Made by a program: the position numbers and the translations under genes. DNA of 64,000 nucleotides from Schistocephalus solidus (taxonomy: Eukaryota > Platyhelminthes > Cestoda > Diphyllobothriidea > Diphyllobothriidae), in the NCBI GenBank assembly GCA_017591395.1, contig WEDG01005083.1, positions 1 to 64,000 of the forward strand, read 5' to 3'. The notes under the pieces are model-generated. The model saw nothing but the letters and a program-made list of their open reading frames with translations, did not search any database and had not been told where the DNA came from. How positions within the stretch are numbered: the stretch's first letter is position 1; every line of letters starts with the position of its first letter. Positions 39,881 through 51,800 of the stretch are shown here, in pieces.

Positions 39881-42800
39881 GTAGTAGCAGCAGTAGCAGC
39901 AGCAGTTAGTAGCAGCAGTAGCAGCAGCAGTCAGCAGCAGCAGCAGCAGTAGTGAGCAGTAGTAGCAGCAGCAGCAGTAGCAGCAGCAGTAGCAGTAGCA
40001 GTAGCAGCAGCAGTAGTAGTAGCAGTAGTAGCAGTAGCAGCAGCAGTAGTAGTAGCAGTAGTAGTAGCAGTAGTAGCAGTAGCAGTCAGTAGTAGCAGTA
40101 GCAGTAGTAGTAGTAGTAGTAGTAGCAGTAGCAGTAGCATTAGGAAGCAGAAGAAGTAGTTGTAGTAGTAGACGCAGCATTAGTGGTAGTAATAGGAAAA
40201 GTAGTAATAGTGGAAGTAGAAGTAGTGGTAGTCACAGTAGTAGGAGAAATGTAGTTGTAGTATAAGTAGTAGTAGTAAGAGTTGCAGTAGTAGTAGTAGA
40301 CGCAGTAGTAGTACAAGTGATAATAGTAGTAGTAGTAGTAGTAGTTGTAGTAGTAGTATTAGTAGTAGTAGTAGTAATAGTAGACGCACTTGTAATAGTA
40401 TTAATAGTGGTAGTAGTAGTAACAGTAGTAGTAGAAGTAATAGTAGCTGTAGTAGTAGTAGTAGTTGTTGTAGTAGTAGTAGTAGTAGTTGTTGTAGAAG
40501 TAGTAGTAGTAGTAGTCGTAGTAGTAATAGTAGTTGAAGTAGTAGTAGTCGTAGACGCATTAGCAGTAGTAGTAATTGTCTCGTCCACCTGCACTTCTAT
40601 ACCCTTGCCGCCTACCTGGCCTACGGCACTCATGAGTGCAATGGTTGACACATTGCGACAAATTGCGTACCACTGCATTGCAGTATTGCGATGCACCCCT
40701 ACCAGTGCGGCACAGCGCTTGACTCGCACGCCTTCTACGTACCGGTAGGCAATTTTCGTTATATTCCCCAGCGTTAACCTACTACCTTTGAAAATAGTAC
40801 CTTTTCTTAGGCACTTCTTTCGTCCGCAGCGGAAGCATTTAAATAAGAAGCCGTTTGTCTGCTCTGCAGAAGCCTGCAGAGTTATATTGTTTCCGCATGC
40901 GCACAACATATGCATAGGTAGCAGTCTCCTTTCCTGTAGGTAGTCGACAATTCGGCTGGATTTCTTTTTTCATTACAATTTCCTCTTCCGTTGAGGTCCT
41001 CTACTTCTTTTTCCCTTGCGGTGACATCCTACAATGGGGATAAAAAATTTGCATTCACCCTTGCCTTCAAACTTATTATTCTGTATTTTCGGTGCCACAT
41101 TTTCTTTTTTCTTTGTTTATTTTGTTCTATTACTCTCCTATTTTTCCAGCCTTGTGACACATAATCTACTACTACTTTTGTTTCGCTTTCAAATATCTAT
41201 ACCCTTAAATTACGTAAACTTTTTTCCTTTACTATACTTCCCCTTTTTAACAATAAAAATTGCATATGCAAATCCGTGAATCTGTCCGTCGGTTAATACT
41301 TCACATTCTTTTAATTATACTTCATTTTTCGTTTTCCTTATTCCACTAACACCTAAACTACCGTCGATTACCTAGACAAAATTTCTACTTATTATACTTA
41401 TTACAGCACATGTAACATACGTGATTTAATTCAGTTTTACTAATCTTACCCTTGTTCCGCTTCCCTTTTGTGCATTTGCCTTGCTTCTGGCTGTCTTAAT
41501 TAGCGATCTCATTCGTCATCTTCAATTTAAATGCCTTCAATTAAAACGCGCATTTGCTACCATCTTCTTGTTGGCTCCGATTTTATCTGATCAGTTTGCT
41601 TTCATTTTCAACCAATGGAGACCGTTAATTATACACATGCGTTTTCATTGGATGCGACTTTTTTATTTTCAGGTTGGGCGGGTTATTTTCACCTCATTTG
41701 AACTTCATGTTTATTTATAAATTATCACTTTCAGATTACCTTCACCGTTTTGACTGTTGTTTTTGTTGTTATTCTGCCCCACCCATAAAACCCCTATTAC
41801 CATGGTTCCCGTCAGACACGCTCTCGGGTTTATGCATTTTTTCTGGGACCCGCTTATTGTGCTTCCACCGATAGTTCTACTGACACTGGTCCTGAGCTCG
41901 TTGTGATCACCAGGTTGCGCCGGTTCTCCTTGTCAAAAATCGGTCCTAAGTTTGTGTAGCCAGAGGCAAAGGCGTCCACTTAGTTCTTTGTCTGCCTCCG
42001 TGCTGTTTTTCGTCTATGAACCCGAGGTCTTGAAAATTTACGCTTTCGTCTACCAGTATCGGATGTTTAATAGTTGATTTTGATGCTCCACAAGGCAAGT
42101 GTTTATCTTCGGGGCTGAAAAGGTGACGCTGAAGAGAGTGGAAGTGAGTGCACCACCCCACTTCACCTCTATTCGTTGTCGCGAACGCCTCTGAGACTGC
42201 CACATTGTCCGTAACCCGCATCATCATATCATCCTGTAGTTGTCATACTATTTGCGCAGCTCGCTCCTGATATCCGAATTCGGGCATGGTTTTCCCGAGT
42301 CCATCGTGGTTGACTGTGCCGAAAGCTGTCATGTCAACAAATGTGGTTTAGATGATGGCCCATCCTTCTCGGCATCTGTCCTTCAGTTGACGAACGATGG
42401 CGACCATGCCAATGCTTCTGCGATTCCTTTGAAATCCACCTTTCCTTTCGGGAAGAAGTCTTTCCATCAGGTTTGCGTTCAGACTATTGATCAGAACCCA
42501 AGAGCATATTACGCCTGTTTTGTCTCTTTGGTTATCTTTCTGTTTGCCTAGATGGTCGATGATGGTGTTCGGGAAGTTCTGGAGAATTTTACCTTTCTTC
42601 ATATCTCCCAAAACAGTAAGTACAATGGTGGCAGTTTGACCGTCGATTTCGACGAGGTCCACCGTATGCTCCACACCAGGTGGTGAAGGGACGGTGATTT
42701 GCGCGTGGATTAGTTTTAAGTGATAGAAGCCTTGCGCTGCAGCTACCGCACCCTCTCCACCTCCCCAACCTGAGCCCGGTGTCAATACAGAGTCAAGAAG

Positions 42801-45800
42801 ACCGGAGATGGGAGGGCGCAGGTGACTGGCGCGGCCGGAGCCGCCCCTGGGCGATGCCACCACACCTGGCTCGGATCCCACGGGTGGGAGTGCCATAAAG
42901 GCCACATTAAGAAGGGAGCCATTGCAACCTGACTCTCAGTCCGCCAGTCAGCCACTCCACACAAAACACACATTGGGCTGACCACACGGTTCGAGTTATC
43001 CCGTCAGTTGGCAACCTTCCAAGCCACGGCTTTTAGCGCACCGTGATAGTTTCAAGCGCGTCAGATTGTTTATAGTGAGGAAAATACGCTGAGCTGTCGA
43101 CCTCACTCTCTCCCCCACCCCCACCATCAGACACTGTCCGAGCCGGTCAGTTGTCTGATGCGGAAGCACGGCGCAGCTGCTGGTGACCTCGTCTACGTAC
43201 TACGTACACGACCTGGCCCCCAAAACACAAAGCACCAGGATTTCACACAACAGGGGGTTGAACAGCTTACATCTCACATGTGAGATAGCCAGAGGTCACG
43301 TTAAGAAGGAGCCATCGCAGCCTGACTCTCAGACCACCAGTCGGCCACTCCTTACAACACACATTTGACTAACTGCGAGGTCTGAGTGTAATTGTCAGCT
43401 GGCAACCTTCCAACCGCGGCGGTTAACGTTACCGCACACTCTTCTCCTCCCCCACCTGAGCCCGGTCTCACGACACAGGCAAGAAGACCGGAGATAAGAG
43501 AGGGTGCAGGTGGCTGGCGCGGCCGGAGCCGCCCCTGGGCGTACCACCACACCTGGCTCGGATCCCACAGAGTGGGAGTGCCATAAATACCACATTTAGA
43601 AGGAGCCATTGCAGCCTGACTCTCAGTCTGCCAGTCAGCCACTCCACACAAAACACACATTGGGCTGACCACGCGGTTCGAGTTATCCCGTCAGTTGGCA
43701 ACCTTCCAAGCCACGGCTTTTAGCGCACCGTGATAGTTTCAAGCGCGTCAGATTGTTTATAGTGAGGAACATGCGCTGAGCTGTCGACCTCACTCTTTCC
43801 CCCACCCCCACAGTCAGACTACTGTCCGAGCCGGTCAGTTGCCTGATGTGGGAGTGGGCGCATTGGCTGACGGATCGGCGTACCCGTCTTCGCGCGCCAC
43901 AGCACGACCTGGCCGCCATAATGCACACCAGGATTCACAAACTCAGGGGATATGGAGCAGCCATAGCCGTCTGACTCCCAGTCCACTAGTCAGTCACTCG
44001 ACACACACAGCACATACACTGAGCCGACGGCGTGGTCTGTTGGAAGCGTCCGATTGGGAGATCTTCAGCCACGGTTTTCTAGGAAACCGTGATATACTCT
44101 GGTAAATGGTGATTGTGAGGGTGTTGTCGATGCATTGCTGTAGGTAGTGTGTGCTGATGTAGCTTAGCCTCCGGTAGTTTACCGGAGGTTGTCGTGGAGG
44201 CGCATGTGTCCTAATAGGCCCATGCGCTGTGTAAAATGTGCGGGAGCAGTGAGGTCAGTGAAGGCGGGCGCGTCGACTGTATGCGTCGGAGCCCCAGGCA
44301 CTGGTTCACCAGCTCGTGCGATTGATTCGCGGGTGACCGACCAGGCCGATGCGTGAGTTGAAGTTGCGGGCGCAGTGTGGGCAGGAGAAATCGGTAGAGG
44401 CTGGGGCGATGTCATTCATGGTAGTGGGGGTGGCAGGGGCGCTAAGAATGGCAGGAGCGGAGGGTGTGCATGTTGTATCGGTGTTGTCGGCATTGTGGTG
44501 AATTCCGCTGTCATGGATGCGCATGTGACCGAATAGGCCCATGCGATGAGTGAATGCGCGAGGACAGTGAGGGCAGTGGAGGCGACGATCTCTGCTGTGT
44601 GATGGTGCTCCAGGCACTGGCTCACCGTTCTCTGTACGATGTATTCGCAAGTGACCGACCAAGTACCGATGCGTGAGGTGAATGTGCGGTCGCATTGGAG
44701 TACAGCTTAGGAGAGATTCCCCATCGCTGATGGTGGTGGTAGTGAAGGCGAAGGCGGTGGTGTTTGCGGTGGTGGGGGTAACAGGCGATGAGTAGATGGA
44801 TGTGGTCTCTATGATGGTGGGAGTAATGGAATTGTTGTCAGGAGTGAGGGTGGGGGAGTCATAATGAGGGTTGGCAGAATTTGACGTAGAAATTGGAATT
44901 TTCGGATTGTTGGTGCATTGCGTCCAAAAATGTCCAACCAGGCCGATTCGCGCGCGGAAGATGCGTTGACAGCGCGGGCATGTTGGCAGGGCCTGGGCAT
45001 TGGCGGTGTTGGTCCGGGGCGCTGGTGTCTTTCGTGCCGCTCTTTTGGCCTTGGCGGCGGCGATCCGGTTGGCCCTCATAGATTGCTGAACCAGTCTTCA
45101 CTGATCTTCTCCATGCCGGTCTATCCTGGGCGAGGTCCTCCCAGGTCGCCGAGTTGATTTGCAGTTGCTTCAGCGATTTCTTCAGTGTCCTTTTAGCATC
45201 GTTTTTGTCCTCCCTGCCGGCGAGAACCCGTAGCGACATCTCCGTAGAAAAGTCGTTTGGGTAGTCGCTCGTCGTCCATTCTTACCAGGTGGCCGCTCCA
45301 TCGCAGTTGCACTTGCCTCAGCATGGCATGGATGCTGAGGATTCCGGTCCGCTTCAGGACTTCCGTGTCCGGGATCCTGTCTTGCCATCTCAGCTTCATT
45401 ATTCTGCGGAGGCAGCTGAGATGAAAGTGATTCAGCTTCCTGGCTTGGTTCGAGTAGACGGTCCAGGTTTCCGCTCCGTAAAGGATTGTCGTCAAGACGA
45501 CGGCCTTGTACATCTTCAGTTTGGTGTTCAGCTGGATTTCACACGGAGGCCTGCAGCCGGCCGAAGGCCTGACTAGCTTTGGAGATCCGTTGGGCAACCT
45601 CGTCATCGATTCTCGTGTTGCGCGACATCGTGCTTCCTAGATAAGCGAAGGTCTCCACGTTTTTGAGTTGAGCACCGTTGACATTGATTCGAGGAGCATT
45701 GTATTCCGCGCTGGGTGGTGCATGACAACCGTTTTGGCTGAACCGATTGTTAATCCGAAATCGGCGCAGCCTTTCGGCGAAGAGGTCCATGCTCCTTTGC

Positions 45801-48800
45801 ATGTCCTCCTCCGTCACGGTGTTAAGGGCGCAGTAGTCCGCGAAGAGCAAGTCATGGACTGTAGTCGTAGACACGCGCGTTGGAGCCTGCATACGCCAAC
45901 TGTTGAGAAGGTGCCCGTCAGTTCTGTAGGCGATGCGGATACCAGGCTTCTCATCACGATAGGCGTATATCAGCATAGTCGATAACATGAGACTGAAGAG
46001 GGTGGGGGCCAGTACGCAGCCCTGCTTCACTCCGTTGGTCACTGCAAATGCTTCGGATACCGTCCCATTGTCAGTGACGCGCGCCGTCATCCCGTCATGA
46101 AGCTGACGCACCATGTGCGTGAACCGCTCAGGACAGCCAAATTTCTGCATGACTTTCCACAGTCCGTCAGGATTCACCGTGTCAAAGGCTTTTGTTAGAT
46201 CCACGAAGATATTGTATAGGTGAGTTCGCATCTCCTGACACTTCTCTTGTAGCTGGCGGGCGGCAAAGATCATATTGGTTGTTCCGCGGTGTCGGCGGAA
46301 GCCACATTGGCTTTCCGGGAGCAGGCCCTGCTCTAGGTGACCGTTAAGACGATTGAGAAGGATGCGGGCGAAGATCTTCCCGGCGATGTTGAGCAACGAT
46401 ATGCCTCTGTGATTATCACAGAGTTGCCTGTTCCCCTTCCGTTTGTAGAGATGGACGATGGTCGCGTCTTTGAAATCCTGAGGAACTTGTCCTTGGCGCC
46501 ACATCTCCTGGAAGACTGTTGTGAGTTCTGCCATCAGCCGGGGCCCACCGTGCTTGTATACTTCCGGTGGGATTGCGTCGGATCCCGGTGCTTTACCGCT
46601 GGAAATCTGCTGCACGGCCCGGATGGTTTCTGGTAGGGAAGGCGGCAGATCCAGGTCATTGTTCGTGTCCACTTGAGGGAGCCGGTCAATGGCAGCATCG
46701 GAGATGGCTGATGAGAAATTGAGGACATTTCTGAAGTGCTCGGCCCTGCGCTTCAGAATTTGCGATTTCTCTGTCAGCAGTGTTGTGCCGTCAGAGCTAA
46801 GCAGCGGTGCGGACCCCTTGATACACGGGCCGTAGATGGCCTTGATGGCTTTGAAAAAGTTTTTCATTTCATTGCGGTCCGCATACCCCTGGATTTCCTC
46901 AGCCTTTCGGATCATCCAGGCATCCTGCATCTCCGCAGCCGTTGTTGTACAAGGCGCCGGCATCTGAAAAAGGCTGCTTTGGTGGCGTCAGTCCGAAGGT
47001 CCATGTAGGCTTTGTGTAGTCCATTCTTCTCCGCGAGTAAGTTGCTGATGTCGGCGTCATTGTCGTCAAACCAGTCCTGGTGTCGACGGCGTGCGCGTCC
47101 GAGAACATCGAGGGTGGTGGACTGGATGACATTTCGCAGTTGACACCATCGTGTCTCCACGGTAGCGTTATCATCTGGAGCATGCAGGTCCTCCAGTTTC
47201 CCGGTTATTTGGTTGCTGAAATCAAAACAGTGAGCAGGCAAATTTAATAAAAGAGTATTTAACTTACATGGCGGCCTCTTACCTTGGGGCCTTCGTCGGG
47301 GTTGCAGTCGGAGCCTCATCTGGGAGATGACGAGGCGGTGATCTGTCCAACCATCGGCATCGCGGATCGCCTTGGTTACCAGCATGTCCTGTCGATCTCG
47401 CCTCCGGACGAGAACATAGTCCAGCAGATGCCAGCGCCGCGACCGAGGGTGCATCCACGTGGCCTTCTCCCGCGTTGGAAGGCGGAAGAAGGTGTTGGTC
47501 AGCAGGAGACGGTGTTCCGTACACGGGCGCAGAAGAAGGAGGCCGTTATCGTTACAGCTACCGAGAACGTGGGGACCCTGCACTCCCTGCCAGGCAGCGT
47601 GGTCCGTCCCGACGCGGGCATTGAAGTCACCAAGGACAATTTACTTGTCCTCTTTCGGCACAGTCGCCAGCAAGGCGTGCAGGTCCTCGTAGAATTTGTC
47701 CTTCGCCGCATCAGAGCTCGTCATTGGGGAGCGTAGGCACTGATGATGGTGGCGAACTGGTCTCCCCGAAGAGGCAGGCGGAGGCTCATCAGGCGATCAT
47801 TGATACCCTGCGGCAGACAGGGCAGACGTCCCACGATGTCGTTACGGATGGCAAAGGCAACACCAGCGTCGCATCGCTCTGCCTTTGGCCGGCCGCTCCA
47901 GAAGAAAGTGTAGCCGGCACCCACCTCCTCCAACTGACCCTGTTTAGAGAATCGAGTCTTGTTGAGAGCAGCAATGTCCACCTTGTAGCGCACCAGTTCC
48001 CGAGCGACTAGCGCCGTCCTCCGTTCCGGCCGGTTGCTCCTAGGATTGTCTAAAAGGGAACGAACATTCCAGGCTGCTAGTGTCAGTGGACTCACCCGAG
48101 CAGCCTGGAGAGTATGGCGAGGGGGTGGGGACGGGGGGTATTGTTGTTTGTTTGAGTTTTATGACCGCGTAGTTTGCGATCTGCGAGCCGCGGCCGGCTG
48201 CAGAAGACGTGAGACCCAGCATTTTTTAGGGCACATTTTCTAGCCCTCTTCCTCCGCGAGGAGGCAAGCAGTACTATCCCTAAATAGGGCTGCTTGGACA
48301 TCCCAGACGGCTGCCGAACTCTACTATGGGTCACGGATTTGTTTTAGTGAGGGAACGACCCGAGTTAGTCTGGGCCGCCTACGGGGTTGCTGTCGCCCCC
48401 ACCGTAGGAATTTTTGAGAGGGGGGAGGTGGGAAGTTCGGGAGTCAGACATACCGGGTGTGGAGGCACACACAACACCGGAGACCCTCACCTGGTTTAGC
48501 CCGTCGGTCGTGACGGTTGCCCGGGGTGTGGCCGCTGGGAAGAACCCAACTTCGAGGAGCCACAGGTGAGAGTTGGGTACCAGTTAGAGGCGGCCACAGG
48601 AGCATTCACCTCCTGTACGAGACAAATGGAGCGACCAAAAGCAAGCTGTGTGATGCTGCCCCTAACTAGTACACCCTACACCCCAAAGTACAATGGTAGG
48701 GAGGCGCTCACCAATCGGTCGCATGACTCACTCGTTACGTTGTGCCTTGGGGCTTACTCTCGAGTCCCGCAAGCACCCGTAGCGGCTAGTTATATGGGCC

Positions 48801-51800
48801 GAATAATATTAACGACAAAGACAAGGCAGACTTAAATGGCCATTCCTGGCTTATCAACAGTCGTCAGCCAGCCATAACAAATTCCAGATGGTGCCTCACC
48901 CGAGACTCGAACCCGTGAACCCTGTGAACGAGCGTTAACTCCAACGGGACGAGTGAGTCCTGTAATCTATCGGTGAGCTCCAACCTGACATTCTTAATAT
49001 TGTCAGATCGAAAATGGCGAGACAAATGAGCTCGTGGATCGATGGTTAGAGCGTTGGACTGATCAACAGGTCGCCGGTTCGAACCTCGGGTGCGGAACCA
49101 CCTGTGGTTTGGTATGGCTGGCTGATGACGGCTAATTAGCAAGAAATGGCCATTACAGTCTCTCTTGTCTTTGTCAGAATCGTCATGCAAAGTATGTTTG
49201 TTAATGAGTCGTGGGGCGCCGTATTTGCAGAGTTCTGCCGCAATTATTGGCGCCCGTTCGTATGCCTCAACAATGCTTTGGATGCTGTCAGCCGCCCTTA
49301 AGCACAACTTAGAGTTCGGATTGAACACAGACCGGGAACAACCATCAGGGGCTAAGCAGCAGAGTCAGAAGGTCTGCTGTAACGGAGAAAACCTGGGCTG
49401 TTTATTGGCTCCCGTGTACAGCTTAGGGCAAAGCAGTTGTACCAGAGAACCTGAGAGACTACACCAGAGGCTAATGCTAAAACACGCGGCAGTAGTGAAG
49501 ATGATTTACGCCAACTCTGAAGCTCCAACTACTTTGGCTAACCCGGCCAAGCCAAAACTGTGGCGAGTGATGGCACCCCATGTTCCTTCGCTACTCTTTC
49601 TGTTACGGTCTCGGATGAGGATTTGTCAGAAAGTTAGTCAGAAGCATGATATGAATAAAATTATTGTTACACCGATGCAGTCTCTTTCTTCGCAGTATAC
49701 TATACGCTTATTGGTTTCTAAAGCTCTAAGAACCTCTATTGTATTTGGAGAACCTCGCTGCGAGATTGGGTTTTTCCATCCAACCGTGCTGACGCCCTAG
49801 TCTAGTGACTGGCTTTGTACCGGTCATTTCCCCCTTCCCCCGCCGTTGTCCTTCGTGTCATCCCTGCTTTTCTTTCTATTTGTAGTGGCCGAAAGGAGAT
49901 CACCTACCCCCCGCACAGGCGGAGCCCAGTCTCTCCCACCACCCCACGTATCCGCTCCCCTTGTTTTTCGAGACCCAGTAGCTGTCTAGCTAACCTGGCG
50001 CCCGTACTGGTTGAGGAAAACTGTCTGGGTAACGGAATCACCGTGCGCCTTTTCTCTAATGGTGACCGAATAATCGAACTACCAAATGGTCAACGGGAAG
50101 TCCACTGCTCTGAATTCAAGGTATAACCAAATCTCAGCTCTGTCGATTCACCATAAGTACCTAAATAGAAGTCCTCTTTACCTGTATTTAATCTAAAATG
50201 CTCTGTTTCATAGGACATACTTGACACCTTTTTATAAAAATTGTTTATGACCATGTTGATGATGAAACTTTATTTCTTGACAAGTTTTTGTCTTGAGGAT
50301 GCCAACGCCGAGCAGAATCATCGCATTTATACTGCACTACGTTGATTATAAAGGCTTCATTATAGTTTGCTCATCGAGCTCGTCTGAAATCGCCACTACT
50401 CCACCGGAGTAGCGATGACTTGCTCATCCTTTCCCCCAGAGTCAAAATATGGTTACGATAATTGGGATAGGACGTCCAGCCCCATCCAAATAATAATCGA
50501 ACCTGTATGAAATGCGAATCAGGTTCGACCTGTCGGCTTTCAATGAGTTTGGAAATGACAGTCTGTTCGAGTCCGTATCCAAATAGATTAACCAATCATG
50601 GTATCCGCTTTTCTTGCACGGGTACGTATCAGGATTCCTAAGACCAATCATATACCAGTCTCGGAAGGATTCGATAATTGAATTACGACTCGAATCAGAC
50701 CTCAATCAATCTTAGCAGTCATTCAAGAGTAAATATTGTTAACTGGATCTCGTTCTGAAGGCTGGATTTATACCTCAACCGCGAATGCGAATGCCATCCT
50801 CTTCCCTCAATAGCTCAAATCCCGTCAAATTTTGTTACATACAGCATAGTTCGCCCAGCCGTATCCAACCTTCCGCGAATTTCATGTACCAGTTACAAAT
50901 CGAACCAGGTGGAATAGAGACGGGATCGGGAGCAGTGGCTAACCGGATACCTCACGTACCTACATCATGCAATCGGAAACTCCTACTAACCAGCCATTTT
51001 ATTTCCGTGCGGAAATAGGAATCGCCCTCCTCATAAATAGGTTAGGTTTACGTTTTGGGTTTGATTTAAACACGGGAAGCGGTAATCATTCTATTATAAT
51101 CTGCAAGGGCACCTTTATTACTGGCAGGGCTCCTATTCATGTGTTCTCGATCCGCTACTATTGTTTGCTTCCGTCTTACAGATGAATCATGCAGATTTAT
51201 TGTCAGGGCACGTAACTTTCAGTTTTTGAATATCTACTCTATCGGCCTGCTCAGTCGCAATAATTAAAAAACTGTTGGCGGAGACGCTTCTGCCTGATTG
51301 AACTTGGAACTGAAGCAACTGCCGGGCTACAAGGTTGTGTTGGATTCACCGAGGACATTGCTCTCCTAGGGGGAGGTGGGTACTACCGACACGCCAGCCA
51401 TAGGGAAATAATTTTGGGTGCGTCGGGTACGCACAGATGGATTGACAGTCACACCAAATGCCTAACTGCGCGCAGGGGTTGTTCCCGGTACACTCACCTG
51501 GCACAAAGTCTCCTGTGGCCACAAGAATCTGTGGTGAGCGCAGCGTCCAAAATCCGGTTTACCTCATTGTCGAGGGGAAAGGCGAGGGGGGGGGGGTTAA
51601 CCATATGGCATTGCTGACATGTCCTCTAACTAAAGGGGACGGGTGAGAGGTCTTGTTCGATTAGCAGAGTGGAGCGAACCATGTTATGGCTATACGCCAA
51701 AGTAGTTACTGTTCCCAAGCTCCACTCAGCTCGTCGCGATTCAAGTAAATCTTTGAAGAGGGATGGCAGCTGGTCCTGCTACAAATCAGGTGCAAGTTAC

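Larger units (their letters stand above)
44090..48560 (-). mobile_element. Near full-length non-LTR retrotransposon with zinc-finger tail, inactive
   Basis: Read on minus: 5' UTR (about 48560-48100), endonuclease (48095-46912), reverse transcriptase (46963-45193), a zinc-finger tail (45079-44179), and a short 3' UTR to about 44090. This order, with C2H2-type fingers after the RT, is one I associate with an element family abundant in tapeworms and flukes. The copy has frameshifts near 47715, 47580, 46910, 45550 and 44400, and lost catalytic residues in both enzymes (see parts). Confidence 0.9.

Noticed and set aside
40180..40748. Poly-Leu, poly-Thr and poly-Val frames
   Set aside because: Direct products of the trinucleotide repeat.
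42348..43701. Several minus frames with WDPSQVWW- and [14 protein letters not shown] strings
   Set aside because: They are translations of the duplicated GC-rich repeat in different frames, not proteins.
49165..49800. 211-codon plus-strand open frame
   Set aside because: Starts inside the short repeat, has no known motif, and lies in the intron before CENPJ exon 17.
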